Shown: positions 51,719 through 63,031 of the stretch, piece after piece
Layout: the number at the start of each line of letters is the position of its first letter
Numbering within the stretch: position 1 is the stretch's first letter
Source of the DNA: Podaxis mareebaensis
Lineage: Eukaryota > Basidiomycota > Agaricomycetes > Agaricales > Agaricaceae
Length of the DNA stretch: 64,000 bases
Assembly (NCBI GenBank): GCA_018524725.1
Contig: JAEUWP010000353.1
Span: forward strand, 60,119 to 124,118
Direction of reading: 5' to 3'
Position numbers and translations under genes: made by a program
Notes under the pieces: model-generated
Databases searched by the model: none
The model's input: the letters and a program-made list of their open reading frames with translations, nothing else
What the model was told of the DNA's origin: nothing

Positions 51719-52998
51719 CTAAACATTCAAATGAGATGTCGGCAAAGAGGCCACTACCACGTTATTGTCTGGTAAGGCTCGAGAGGTCTCAATTGTTCCG
51801 ACGGTGGCGGAACCTGTGCTATGGTTCCACCGCAAGGCACTGATCCGCCGCTCCGTCTGCCTATCCCATGCTCGCCCCATGGATACACGATAAACAACGA
51901 GGAGGTATGCAATGATCTTGTTGGATAGATTACGGGTTAGGAAGGCAAAGGACGCGCCATCTGAGAGAAACTGAAACGCTTACGTTGATGTTAGCGTTGC
52001 ATGTTGTGAATAGGAGTGTCAAAGGACTGCTAGTGGCGTTCAAAATCACAGCTGCAAGGGACCACGCAGATTCCAAGGCATATGATTCAATAAGCATCGC
52101 CGCGATGCCCGTGTATTGCCTACTCATTTCTGATGCTCCTGCAGCCAGTGAGATTCACCATACACCATTTAATTGGAAGCCGAATATCACTGACCCATTA
52201 ACTTGATATGACGCCTACGCACCAGCATCAGACGTGTTATTACCAGCGCAGTGACGATGGCTGTAAATCCCAGCTGAAGCCCTATTACCGTGTTGGCAAT
52301 TGCGCCTACTTTTTCTTGGGTAAAGACATTTGGAAAAATTGGTTCAAGCACAGATGATATAATATCCATTGCTAGAAGTTCGACAATGTCAATAGGAAAG
52401 GCGACCCAACGCTAACGCCAACCTACCAGCAAAAGACAGAAAGAGCAAAAGTGGTAGGATCATAACGACAATGGCATATTGTGTCGTGCTCCAGATTACC
52501 CACAGACGCCAGATCTATGTAATCGGAGATCAGTAAGTAGTGATCAGATAATTTTGGGGAAGCCAACAGACTCACTTGTACACCCAACGTCAAAAGATCA
52601 ACAACAACACTGAAGGCACCAACCGTGATTCCGATTGGCTGGGTAAACAAATACTCTGCCTCATATGCAGTTGGTCCTCCAGGGAATTTCCGGTGAACGA
52701 CATAGGACAGCTGGGTTATCTGGGTGACCAATGCGACAAAAATTAAACCACATATCACCACTACGGAGGTGTAGGCAAATGTGAATAAGGCTCGTCGTTG
52801 TTGATCAGCGTTTTTGAACTGAGGATAGAGTGATCGAACGCAAAGGATATAAAGGGCGAACGCAATGCCATACAAGGCTCCGTTGATGGTTGTTGAGCCA
52901 ATGAGGTTGGCGGCCTCATAGAGGATTACGCCTCGAGGTGGAGCAGCATCGCTCATCGTAAGCTCTGAGAGGGGAGGATAAGTGTCCTCGATAGCCAT
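51719..52998 (-). CDS. Multi-TM membrane protein, copy 4 of 4
   Basis: ATG 52998 (MAIEDTYPPLSELTMSDAAP) with a second in-frame Met 14 codons later that aligns better with the starts of other copies. TM1 GALYGIAFALYILCVRSLYP, TM2 FTFAYTSVVVICGLIFVALV, IWRLWVIWSTTQYAIVVMIL, LGFTAIVTALVITRLMLVRR, SRQYTGIAAMLIESYALESA, then after the last intron (about 51908-51977) IIAYLLVVYRVSMGRAWDRQ. Tail ends TSHLNV (TAG 51719-51721). All frames are open. It keeps the consensus motifs better than copy 3. Confidence 0.75.
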
Positions 52999-53289
52999 CC
53001 GGTCACCTAGATATACGGCGCTGTCTATTCATTATTGGGATCATGTCGAGATCGAAAAGCACATTGACTCCAGTTTCTAGCTCCGGGACAGGAACTGAAG
53101 AGCACTGTGAATAGGACGTGAGCTCCCGTCGCAATCAACTCTTGTCAATTTGTGCCTTTCTCACCGCCGTCAAAGGGCAGGGATCTGGTAGATCTAATCC
53201 CGGGGTGGACAAGCTCAAAACTTGGGAGCATAATTACATTGTTCGTTTTGCCTCTCCTATCTGGATCTATGCTCCTGGACTAAGTCTTG

Positions 53290-53327
<38 letters not shown>

Positions 53328-54595
53328 GGGACCAGTGCCCTACGAGGTCTGAATGCGGCGCAGTTCCCCTCCCCCGAGAAATAAACTGATTGTTGGGATC
53401 ATTTTCGGATGAGGAGAGAACAGCTTGCTATTTATTGCTAAGGAATCGACTGATCAGCGTCGCGATTTGCGCTCCAAATCTATTCATAGACTTACAATGG
53501 CCACCCATGCATAAAGGGCTCTCTCACACAACATCTCAACCAGACTTCTTCACACGCTGCGTCAGAATGGGACATTACAAGCTGATACCACCCAGGCGAG
53601 GATGTAAGTAGTCATTCAGATTAGGATTGTGCTTACCGCAACTTGGTACTAGCTCGTGGTGATGCACAAATGCAGAGTTCAATAGCGGTCACCTGAACTA
53701 GCCGAAACTTATTGGAACGAGTCAACTTTACCATCAGACGATCTCCAGTATTTCCGTCACCTCCATCAACTTTTATCCTTCTTGATTGTCATACCAACAA
53801 TGGACATGGATATACGGCTATGCTGACATTTGAGGAGTGGAATCCACGGAGCCGATATTCTTGACAGGTTATATAGGAAAGGGTCAAGCGGAAAGAGGAA
53901 GAGACAAGATTAGTACGAGATCGCAGGAGATGTTTGGGTTTCATGTTCCTTGTAATATCTATATTCGGTCTTGGCAAGGCACTGCCATTTCCTTGTGCAT
54001 CATAAGACTGTGAGACTACTTGAATATATCACGTCTGAGGTATGGTCATTCGACAGGGCTTCAGAAATCGAAAAAGAAACAAGAAGCAGATTTTAGGCTG
54101 TGACAAAGATTGGTAAAGACCAGGCGTTAATGGGACTGTCTGCAGGTATCGTGTTGTCGCCTTAGCTCAGAGCCTGGCATCAAATGCAATGTCTAGAGAG
54201 GGCAGTGATACGAGCATTCTCATTCGTCGTAAAACCTGAAATCGGTAATGTTCTCACTGCGGTGTGGCACGACTCAAATTCATATGATAAGTGGTTCGAG
54301 CTTTATAGACCGCAAGAAGCAGGCCTTTGTTAAGACTCGGTGGGCATGAATAGTTCAGGAATTCGCCAAGACTTGGGTTAAATTATGGGAACATGTGCTG
54401 CCAAAAGCTGTTGGCAGGCGATAAACATGTGACGTTGATGACTTGAGTATCGTTGGAGACGAATTACGCACAGTAGCTGTTGTCAGACTCGTCCGTTCCA
54501 GCCTTTGGCCGAAGATACATGGGAGAAATCCTGTACACAGAGATCAATGCCAAAGCATAAATTACGTGTTACAACCCCCAGACCAGACAGTGCCA
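52999..54595. other. 1.6-kb intergenic region, no supported gene
   Basis: 5' flank of membrane copy 4 and 3' flank of the SDR gene. Contains a GA microsatellite. A frame at 53118-53384 spans the microsatellite and is an artefact of it. Faint similarity of 53880-53970 to 51430-51490 was noted but is too weak to call. Confidence 0.45.
53293..53326 (+). repeat. (GA)17 microsatellite
   Basis: Uninterrupted GA dinucleotide repeat, likely length-variable between strains. Confidence 0.97.
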
Positions 54596-55680
54596 TCACG
54601 ATTCAAATCCGTACTTCACACTGGCCCTCCACTCGATGAAGCTGGGGACGAGCCAGTACAACAGGTGCCCAAGCCTCATAATGCCGGGCATGAACACGGT
54701 CTTCTCGCGGTTATCGATGGCCTGCACACATCGTTCCGCAACAGCCTCTCGTTTCAAGCCATGTTTATTGGGATCTTGCTCTCGGACTGAACCACCATCG
54801 ACGGCTGAGGTACGAAAGTCACCTTCGACAGTCGAAGGCATGACAAGGGAGAAAGCGATCCTGCGGTGTTCAATTGCAAGGGCTTGGTAGAGAAGTAGTG
54901 AAGCAGATTTGGTTGAGGCGTAGATGGCTCGCGTGGGTGCCGGAATGACTGATGCAAGCGACGATACCAACAAGACGGAGGGTGATTTGGATGTACCACT
55001 GAGCATGGGAATCTGTCCAATAATCATTGTTACGACGTACGGCCGGGGGTTCTGGGAGGTAGAACTTACGAAAGTCACGGCTGCGATGAGAGGTCCTACA
55101 TAGTTTCCCTTGGTTGCTGCAGCGGTAACATCGATAACCTTTTGAATAGCTTCTCCGTCCGCTTGAGGAGGATTGAATTCCTCCGGTTGTCCTCGTACTC
55201 TGGTGGATTCTAGTCCTGCCACGCTCAATAGGGGTTTGAGTGCCGATACTCCAGCAGCGACAATGAGGGTATCGAACCCTTCCCACTCTATATCAGGTTG
55301 TGAGCGCGTTATTCTCACTTATTGGCTATGGCCGGCCCACCTTCAGCAATCAAGTTCCTGACACGAACCATATCCGTCACATTTGTAAAATCAGCAGCAC
55401 ATCCGAGAACCCCGTCCCCGCGACCTTTCTCTGCCCGACATTCATGCACGACCTCTTGAACTTTGGCCTCCCGTCGGGAAACAATGCATACTCTTGCGCC
55501 TCTCTTCGCATATTTGTGCGCGATAGACCTTCCAATTCCCGAAGACGCGCCTAAAATTAATACACGTTCTTGTGTTGGAGAGATCTTTCTTGTACGGGAG
55601 CGTCGCGCTCTGATCAAGTAGCGCAGCGCAACTGCTATTGGTACGATGGCAAGCAGAGAATTTGCGATTTTATGTTGCAT
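54596..55680 (-). CDS. Membrane-anchored short-chain dehydrogenase/reductase
   Basis: Classical SDR of about 320 residues. An N-terminal TM anchor (IANSLLAIVPIAVALRYLIR) precedes the Rossmann fold with cofactor motif VLILGASSGIGRSIAHKYAK; the Arg in VSRREAK suggests NADPH. TLIVAAGVSA is the NAG-like segment, LLVSSLAS holds the catalytic Ser and YASTKSASLLLYQAL the Tyr and Lys. The C-terminus LLYWLVPSFIEWRASVKYGF is hydrophobic. Domain layout resembles 11beta-HSD/DHRS7-type ER enzymes; the lipid or steroid substrate cannot be told. Two introns (about 55289-55335 and 55017-55070). Divergent from the ING gene. Confidence 0.85.
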
Positions 55681-55905
55681 AGTAGATGGGGTTTTGGAGA
55701 GGATGGTCCATGGTTGAACGTGGGGATGACAGCCCTATGACAGCGGGCGTGATGATGATCGGCTATTGTGGAAGTCCGTTCCGTGCCTGTTTGGCAGGGA
55801 CTTGAGAACCCAACATATTGTGGCGGCTGAGGTTAGGGTCACGGTCCGGGGCGTTTTGATGTTTTGTGGTCGACGCCTCTCAGATCGCCCTCTCTGAGAA
55901 CCACA
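55681..55905. promoter_or_regulatory. Bidirectional promoter, SDR / ING
   Basis: 225 bp between divergent start codons. No TATA box recognised. Inference from spacing. Confidence 0.45.
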
Positions 55906-57578
55906 ATGGTCAACTCGCGCTCAGCACCGTCGGCAACAGTGCCCACAGCATCTTCATCCTCCCAGTCCAACCTCAACACCGCTTACTCCCTCGCCCTCCT
56001 CTCAGAGTATACCCATACCCTCGACTCCCTCCCCCTCGACCTCTCCCGCACCATAGGTGACCTCCGTGAACTCGATGCCGTCCTTTCCTCCTCCATGATC
56101 AGCATCACTGCTAAAATACACGAGCTCACATGTATGATCGAGGAACGCAGAGGCAGCAAGGAAGAGCGCCTCTGGCTCTTGCACGAGATCGCTGAAGAGG
56201 CGGCACGGCTCAAGTATGGAGGGGATGATAAGATTCGTGTCGCGTGCACGGCTGCGGACACACTCAAAGCCCATTCTGCGCATCTGCGTACCCTTGCGGA
56301 GAGGATGCCGGACTTTGATGTTGCGTTACTCAACCGAAAGACAGTGTACCCTCATGTGTCGGACAAGTCATTCATGCCCCTTAATATGGACACTGGGCGA
56401 CGACGACGAGGCGGCGCGGGCTCCTCTGGCCTTTTGTCCAACGCCAATGCTGTGGACCCAAGTCCCGCGAAGCGGAAGAGGCTTGTACGAGATGAAGAGA
56501 TCAACATTGACAGCATTCGTTCTCCACACAAAAAAGAACGCCTCCTCGAACCCTCCAATGCCCGTTCACGTACAAACGGAAGAGTCAAAAAGTTTGTCTA
56601 CCTCTTATTTTCCGCTCTCTAACGGTTATGCTCATGAACTATCGCGGTATAGACCCGAACGCGTCCCATCACCCTCTGAATCACTCGTCTCCGTCACATC
56701 CCACCTGCCCTCCCAGAACGCACACCACACCAACGGTGCATCTTCCACCCGCGGCGCTTCAGCACACCAAAACCACACCAGCACACTTGCCTCATCCGGC
56801 GCTAACCGTAACGCCAACGGGTCCTCCGCCACAAACAAACGCCGGGGTGGTGCCAATTCCTCCAACAACCGAGTATCAACTCCCCTTCCCAATGACTACC
56901 CTTCACACAACCCCGCCTCGTCGATCCCATCACACCGGGCCGCGGGAAGCGGTTTACCCTCATCATCATCAAACCACCACCCTTCATCTTCATCGAATCT
57001 CGCAACGTATACGAATGGCGCTGGTGTGATGACGAATGGGAATGCAGCCCATTACTATAATAATGATCATCCTCACTCGTTGTCGGGTACACCCGATCTG
57101 AATCTTTCTTCGACGCAACTGTTAGGACCTGGGGTACCTTTTGCACGGAGTGCGTCCGTCCATTCAACAGCCACGAATGCCAACGGCGCGACTGGTGGTC
57201 GTAATGGGAGCGCCAGCGTGAATACAATGAACTCGGTTAGTGCGGACGGGGGCGCTAATGAAGCTGGGGATGTAGATGGGGATAACGATGATGGGCGCAC
57301 TTACTGCTATTGTGATGGTGTCAGTTATGGTGAGATGATTGCCTGTGATGATGAGAACTGCGAGCGTGAATGGGTGAGTGATCAGTTCATAACTTTGTCT
57401 TGCTTTGATCAGGTCGCTGATCATCATCATGCAGTTCCACTTGTCGTGTATTGGGTTGACTGTATGCCCTGAGGGATCGTGGTTCTGTGACACCTGCAAG
57501 AATAAGCGGAATAACAAGAGGTCTGGGAGAGGCGGTAAACGACGAGCAGCAGGAAATCGGGCTGGTGGAAAGGCATAG
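55906..57578 (+). CDS. ING-family PHD-finger chromatin protein
   Basis: Inhibitor-of-growth (Yng1/Yng2/Pho23 group) subunit of histone acetyltransferase or deacetylase complexes. The N-terminal ING helix pair begins LLSEYTHTLDSLPLDLSRTI and continues DLRELDAVLSSSMISITAKI. A long Ser/Asn/His-rich linker follows (about 250 residues). The C-terminal PHD reads TYCYCDGVSYGEMIACDDEN, C-x-x-E-W, then after an intron FHLSC and GSWFCDTC: all Zn ligands and the Tyr/Trp residues of an H3K4me3 reader are present. The tail is basic (KRNNKRSGRGGKRRAAG), stop TAG 57576-57578. Intron 1 (donor GTTTGT at 56592) separates two frames. About 515 residues, long for the family because of the linker. Confidence 0.92.
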
Positions 57579-57983
57579 AAGCTGCACAATATTGTTGGAC
57601 TCACTAAACATTGTATATCCCCCTCCTCCCTTCATATCTACCCTGGATCATTTCCTCCCTGTCCTCCCTCCCCCCACGCCAGTACTTTCGCTTATCGTCA
57701 CCCCTTGCTTTATGACTATACTTGCCTGGCTATATGTTTCTATGTGCTTGCCTTCCTCTCCTCTTTCGTCTCGCTACACGTAATACTTTATCCTCTGGTC
57801 AAGGTGTATTATCTATAATAATTTTGATTTACGATTGCCCGGAAATCATTGACGTATGTGAAGGTGTTTCACGTGGGACTTGAGCTGAAGCCTCTTGAGG
57901 TAGGGAGTAGATAAAATTAGCTGGGCGGGTAAAACAAGGTACGAGGCTGGAATACAAAAAAAGCACTAGAGTCACTACTCGGG
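57579..57983. other. Convergent 3' spacer, no gene seen
   Basis: Between ING (plus) and FIP1 (minus). Pyrimidine-rich 3' UTR-like sequence, nothing else. Confidence 0.45.
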
Positions 57984-60813
57984 TCAACGTCGTTTAGACG
58001 AGCGTGCATCATCCAGCCCAGGTGAACTCCTCCGTTTCCTGTGATCACAAGATCCGCTTCATCAGAGAGATGTACTAAATCGTAAAAATCAACCAACACA
58101 TACCGACTAGAGCTCCGGTCTTCTAATTCAGCACTAGGCGTCCTCCGGCTTCTATCATCCTTCCCACTCCTTTCCCTCTCCCTGTCCCGTTCTCTATCCC
58201 TCTCTCGATCTCGGTCTCTATGCCCATCTCTATCCCTCTCCCTCTCCCGTTCTCTGTGACTGTCCCTCTCTCTGTCCCGGTCCCGATCACGTTCTCTCTC
58301 GCGTTCCCTTTCGCCACCTGTGCTACTACCTCCACCTCCACCATAATCGAGTCCATCGACAGCGGGAGCGTTCCCATCTCTGTCTTTGTACTTGTTTTGG
58401 TTCCGAGGACCTGTGGGTACGTTTGGTGGGAGTGGTGATGCAGGGCGGACTGGAGCTGCAACGCCTACACGAAATCAATGAGAAGCAAGAAACGAGGGAA
58501 GACTTTGTGAGAAGGAACATACCGCGTCCACGGGCTCCGACGAACCCACGGCCTCTTACCATACCAGCAATTGGTGCGCCACGCGCTGCACCCGCACCCA
58601 CAGGGGCGGCAGTACCAGGTGCACCGCGGTATGCTTGAAGAGGTGTCCCTGCACCTCTGCCCACACCAACGCCGACGCTAGGCGCAACATTCCCTGTAGC
58701 AGCACTAGATGCACCCGCGGAAACGGCTCCAGCTCCACCAGGAATGGGTGTCCCCCCTGTCGATGATGAGGGTCCACCGCTTGCACTGGCTGCTACGCCT
58801 CCTGGTCCCCCTTGCCCTGGGCCACCGCCTGAAGTCGCGCCGTCCATGTTCTGGAACATTTGCATTTGGTTTTGATCTTGCATCTACACACCAGAGAAGC
58901 AGGAAGGATATAATTTCAGTGATGGGATTTTCAGAATATCAAAGAACAAACTAATAAGTACAACGCACCTGCATACCAAAGTCTCCCCCCATACCCATAT
59001 TCATCATCCCTGGTGGCCCACCCGCAAACCCATCTTGCATCATCATGCCTCCCTGCTGAACGTTCACCTGCTCCGGTGTTCCGACACCCATCCCACCCAT
59101 CCCGCCCATACCACCACCTCCACCACCCTCCTGCGCTTGTTGTATCTGTTGCATCATCTGCGCCGCAGCGATATCCCCCATATTGCCCATGTTCATCATC
59201 ATCCCTTGCATCTCCATCATCATCTGGGGATTCATCATTGCTGCTGGGGAAGGGCCTGTGACGTTCATTCCACTGTTCATGCCGCTGTTCATGCCGCCAG
59301 ACATGCTATTATTCATCATTGCCGTCGTACCCGTCATTACCATTTGTCGAAGCTCGGGAGGAAGGGCTGTTATCTGGTCTTCTCCCATTCCAGCAAAGTT
59401 CTGTAAATCGGAGAAATGAGTGACTTCACTCTAAGGGTAGGGGAGGAGGACACGTACAATGACGTTAGTCTTTAATACGGCAGCCATATCACCCAACTCT
59501 CTCCGTCGATAACAATATGCCTCCCATGAAATCTCGTCAAATCCGTAATTGAACCAGTCACTTATATCCGAGCCAGGACGACGCCACGGTTTATCAGCCA
59601 TAGCCGACAAGTCGACCTCGAGGATCGAGCGGCCGTCAAACATCCCTTCAGCATCGGGATTGATTTCGGGGTGAGAAGGCGGGGCTGTTACAGCTGGGAG
59701 GGTGTTTGGGTCGGGACCGTCATCCTGTTGTTGGTTTTGGGGTTGAACATGGTGGGTTGGAGTTTGATTTTGGACATGGGATTGGAGTTGTTGAGGACCG
59801 GAAGGTGTACTAGTGGAAGGCTGTTGTGGATGGGAAGGTGTTGAGGACGGTGGGTGTGCGCTTGGAATTGGACCACCACGTTGGTTCACGTTGTACTCAG
59901 TGGTAAATGAGGGCGCTGGGGCTGTGTGAAATAATTTCTTCAGCTTGAGAACAGCACGGGTGGAGGAGACTGACCTTTGGGTGCGGGCGGTGCTGAGCTA
60001 GTCGTGCGACTAGCTGTCCGGTTGGGTCTTAAGGAAGGAAATTCAGAAATTCGGACGAATTGAGGGGTTGGAGGTGACCTACCGCAGGTCCAGGGAATGG
60101 GAAGGTCGTTCCATGATAATTTCAATATCCTAGCCATGTAACCGTTCAGTCAGTCAAAGAAAGGACTTGTGGATGGAGGACACGACGTACATCATCACTT
60201 TCTTCTTCCTCCTCTTCCTCTTCCTGTTCCTCCTCAACCTCAATACCATTAGGCTGGTCCTGGTCCACATCCTGTGATTGTTCACGTGAAGCCTGAGCTG
60301 GCTCTAAAGGAGGTCCGTCTGTAGCCGTCGGAGCAGGATGATCCTGGAAGATGTCATCCTCGTCCTCGTTGTGATCTCCGTTCTGCTGTTGCTGTGCTTG
60401 TTGTTCCAGTTGCTCGACAAGCCCAGTCCCAACTGAAGTTTTCACTTTGTCCAGAGGTATTCTGAATCAAAGACCGAACACAGGGAATTCCATAAAATCA
60501 AAATCAAAACGCGTTCGCTAGTTCGACGAGGGACCTGGTACTCACGGCTGCGGGACTGTTCACGTTTGAAGATTGAAGAATTTGCGGTCACGCAAGCGAG
60601 ATACATAAATGAAGATAGTCAATTCCATTGTTCTCTTGAGTTATGGTACAAAAGGTATGGCGGATTGGCGGTGGGTTGGAATGCTAAGGAGGTTCTTACC
60701 CGTTGGTTGAGGCACAGATTCTGCAGAGCCTCCGTACAAGTAGTCGTCGTCTTCATCCCTAGATGCTTATGAGCATATCTATGGTATTTGTAGTGATTGT
60801 GTCGAACGTACAT
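57984..60813 (-). CDS. FIP1: Pre-mRNA polyadenylation factor Fip1
   Basis: Subunit of the cleavage and polyadenylation factor that tethers poly(A) polymerase. The start codon is split: AT at 60813-60812, intron 60811-60759, then G and DEDDDYLYGGSAESVPQPT, the acidic PAP-binding N-terminus. A 10-nt microexon (TCCCGCAGCC, near 60545) probably joins this to IPLDKVKTSVGTGLVEQLEQ. Acidic run EEEEEEEESDD leads to DIEIIMERPSHSLDLR. The Fip1 hallmark KPWRRPGSDISDWFNYGFDE, ISWEAYCYRRREL is intact. Met/Gly/Asn-rich and Gly/Ala/Pro-rich regions follow, then an RE/RD domain (REREREGDRDGHRDRDRERD). The last exon ends DDARSSKRR (TGA 57984-57986). About nine introns. Confidence 0.92.
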
Positions 60814-60992
60814 GGTGTATTGGTGGAGGTGAGAGTAAGAAGAATAAATGTATTGCTCACACGCGTGACCGAGCTGGAGTGACACCAGTCACACGCGCTC
60901 GATCAATGGACCTCAGTCGCGTCGACGCGTAAATGGCAGAAAAACATTAAAACATCAAATTTCAGCAGCTCTATGTATGCGTAGACATTAAA

Positions 60993-61853
60993 TTATTGAG
61001 ATGCCTGCTCCCCGCATTCCTCCAATCCCTTCTTGAATCCCTCCAGAGTCCTCGCCAACCTGCCACCGCTCGCCTCGCTCAAAACCGCCGCTAACTGCGT
61101 TGCAGGCGAACTCAACAACCCGACGATTTGCGATCTCAATGTCTCCAGCGTTGGCAGCTTGGACACATCTACCACGCCCTCCTGGAGGAACACCCTTCCC
61201 TCAATTAGTGCTCCAACGACCTTCAGGTCCGGCGTCCGAATCTGACGAACCCGCTTCATCCTCCTCCCAGGTGTGGCGGGGTCAGCATTCTTGGCCGCCA
61301 ACTCCTGTTTAATCTCCTCTGGGGTCTTGGGCGATTTTGGAGGGACGCTCTTCTCCATAGCCCGGAGGACAGCTTTCAGCTGGGGCGGGTGGAAGTTCGG
61401 GAGTGTAAGAAGCGCGAAAGATCCTTTGGCATCCTTGACCATCTTCTTTACAGAGGATTTATTGATGCCAGGAAGGTCGCGAAGAGCTGCACCGAGGATG
61501 CTCGTCCGTACAACGGTAAGTGTGGGTGTAGGAACCGGTATATTCGGAACAGGAGACGCCAGTGAAGGCGCGACACGTTGTGCGGCAGTGCTTATATCCA
61601 AACGCAACTTCCGTAGTCGCTCCGCAGTAAAGTCTTCGTGTTGGAGGAAGAGGATAGGTGAGTCGGCGTTGGTCTGGAGGATGCTCGTATACCAGTTGTA
61701 CTGGAAGGCCTTCTTATCCTTGAAGACGCGGGGGTATTTCTTGCCGGGGAGGCGTTGGGGAGGGTCGAGGGAGATGGCGTATGTACGTGTCGTTGAGGAT
61801 ATTCTGTGGGCTAGCCATGATGCACACTGGCCCGTCGACTTCCAGCCCAACAT
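60993..61853 (-). CDS. MRPL11: Mitochondrial ribosomal protein uL10m
   Basis: Stalk-base protein of the mitochondrial large ribosomal subunit (L10 family; yeast Mrpl11). Single exon of 286 residues. The presequence MLGWKSTGQCASWLAHRISS, TTRTYAISLDPPQRLPGKKY is Ser/Arg-rich with no acidic residue before Asp-29. The L10 core includes LQHEDFTAERLRKLRLDI, a TVVRTSILGAALRDLPGINK strand-loop, GSFALLTLPNFHPPQLKAVL and the C-terminal TLETLRSQIVGLLSSPATQL then RLARTLEGFKKGLEE. ATG 61853 chosen; the in-frame TTG upstream is not a start. The opposite strand is open for about 250 codons, a shadow. Confidence 0.9.
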   Translation of the reverse strand: MLGWKSTGQCASWLAHRISSTTRTYAISLDPPQRLPGKKYPRVFKDKKAFQYNWYTSILQTNADSPILFLQHEDFTAERLRKLRLDISTAAQRVAPSLASPVPNIPVPTPTLTVVRTSILGAALRDLPGINKSSVKKMVKDAKGSFALLTLPNFHPPQLKAVLRAMEKSVPPKSPKTPEEIKQELAAKNADPATPGRRMKRVRQIRTPDLKVVGALIEGRVFLQEGVVDVSKLPTLETLRSQIVGLLSSPATQLAAVLSEASGGRLARTLEGFKKGLEECGEQASQ

Positions 61854-62440
61854 TTTGCGGAGAAAGCAGATACCCAAATTTCCGTCACACTTCCGTCACA
61901 CCCCGCGTCAACGACAAACACGCACCAACTCCGCCCCCTTGACTTCAACCTCTTTCGCTATCTCAGTGGACGCTGACGGCCCCCTACAGTATCGCATACT
62001 CAGCATCTGCTTAACCAGATAGCCATAGAATCAATTTTTACATGTTCTGATGATACATGGTCTTACAAATTCATGAATTTCAGTGCATTCAAATGATATA
62101 AGTCAAGAGCGACTATCTCGAGTCCTCCCCACCTCCACTATCATGCACTAACAATTACTTGTCCTGTCCATGTAACAATACCTAACAACCGCTCACATGC
62201 ACAAGTCCTCCGCGCATCAACGCCGACACAATCAATTCCTCATAGCCTATTTGCCGCCTCTCACACAATCAGCAAGCCCCTGAATACATCCTAGAAAGAT
62301 TATACCGAACAGATTATCAACCACATCACATGAGCCAGCTTAACTTCACACACAGTGCGTCACAATGCATTATTTATCCCAAAGAAACCAGTGAATTGAA
62401 GGGCATACAACGGATGCGGTCAGGTACTCTAAGAGGGTAT
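61854..62440. other. Intergenic, no gene seen
   Basis: 5' flank of uL10m and 3' flank of the hydrophobin. AT-rich with short frames only. Confidence 0.45.
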
Positions 62441-63031
62441 CTAGACATTGATAGGGTTGCAACCAAGAGCGACAACGCCATCTGGGAGAAAAGGAAAGCC
62501 AATGAATCACCAAATACCATAACCAAAATAAAGTAATAATCTTACTGAAGTTATTGTTCTCGCAGCAAACAGGTTGAGTATTACTGAAAACATACATAAG
62601 TAATTAGCTCCCAAGAATCCAAAGGACAGTACTCACCAGCTATTGCCGCCAACACCAATAACACTAATCGGGTTGCAAGTAAGGCCGACCAGACCAGTGA
62701 CGGTCGACACATCAACGCCGAGCAGACCAAGCACGTTAGAGACGTTTTTGCCATCCGCCTTCTCAACCGAATTGCAGCACTGCAACTCTCCAACGTTGCA
62801 TTTGTCGTTCTGGCGGTTATGGTTGCCGCTGTTGCCGTTATTGCCGTTCTTCTCCTGGCCATAATGGTTGCCGTTATTGCCATTCTTCTCCTGGCCGTAA
62901 TGGTTGCCGTTGTTGCCGTTGGTGGTCGGGAGGTTAGGGAGTTCGATGCCCGGCTGCTGCTGGCCGTAACCAGAGCCACCAGCGAGAGCGAGGGTGAAGA
63001 GGGCGGAAAGAGCGACGAACTTGGCGTACAT
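62441..63031 (-). CDS. Class I hydrophobin
   Basis: Secreted amphipathic protein that coats aerial hyphae and spores. Three exons. Signal peptide [17 protein letters not shown], then an unusual Asn/Gly-rich spacer with 12-residue repeats ([12 protein letters not shown]). All eight cysteines are present once exons are joined: CNVGELQCC, about 32 residues, TCNPI, 12 residues, CNTQPVCC, 12 residues, CNPINV (TAG 62441-62443). These gaps fit class I. Exon 1 ends within the codon for the fifth Cys (GGNS-C), so unspliced translation loses half the cysteines. About 148 residues, longer than the typical 100-120 because of the spacer. Confidence 0.92.
62832..62922 (-). repeat. 36-bp minisatellite inside the hydrophobin
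   Basis: Units at 62832-62867 and 62868-62903 differ at two bases; a third, partial unit follows to about 62922. Each unit encodes [12 protein letters not shown]. Confidence 0.9.

Larger units (their letters stand above)
49183..52998. repeat. Tandem duplication: small gene plus membrane gene, two units
   Basis: Unit 1 (about 49.2-51.1 kb) is the small Pro/Ser-rich gene followed by membrane copy 3; unit 2 (about 51.3-53.0 kb) is a decayed small gene followed by membrane copy 4. Order and orientation are identical and offsets are steady at about 1.8-2.1 kb. The spacers also match in places (tcatgtctatcttactata at 49769 against ctatgcctatcttactatcc at 51651). Confidence 0.7.

Noticed and set aside
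53118..53384. 88-codon ORF spanning the GA repeat
   Set aside because: Kept open by the stop-free GA microsatellite (Arg-Glu repeat) and otherwise featureless.
53880..53970. Third relic of the small-gene spacer upstream of membrane copy 4
   Set aside because: Only scattered short matches to 51430-51490; not distinguishable from chance by eye.
56216..57472. 418-codon plus-strand ORF within the ING gene
   Set aside because: Its first third is an out-of-frame shadow of ING exon 1; the rest is the true frame of exon 2 read through the intron. Splicing at 56592 explains both frames.
58140..58330. CRISPR-like or satellite repeat
   Set aside because: The regular purine/pyrimidine pattern encodes the Arg-Glu/Arg-Asp domain of FIP1 in frame.
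61273..62022. About 250-codon ORF antisense to uL10m
   Set aside because: Mirror of a codon-biased single-exon gene; no family features, while the opposite strand is a clear L10 protein.
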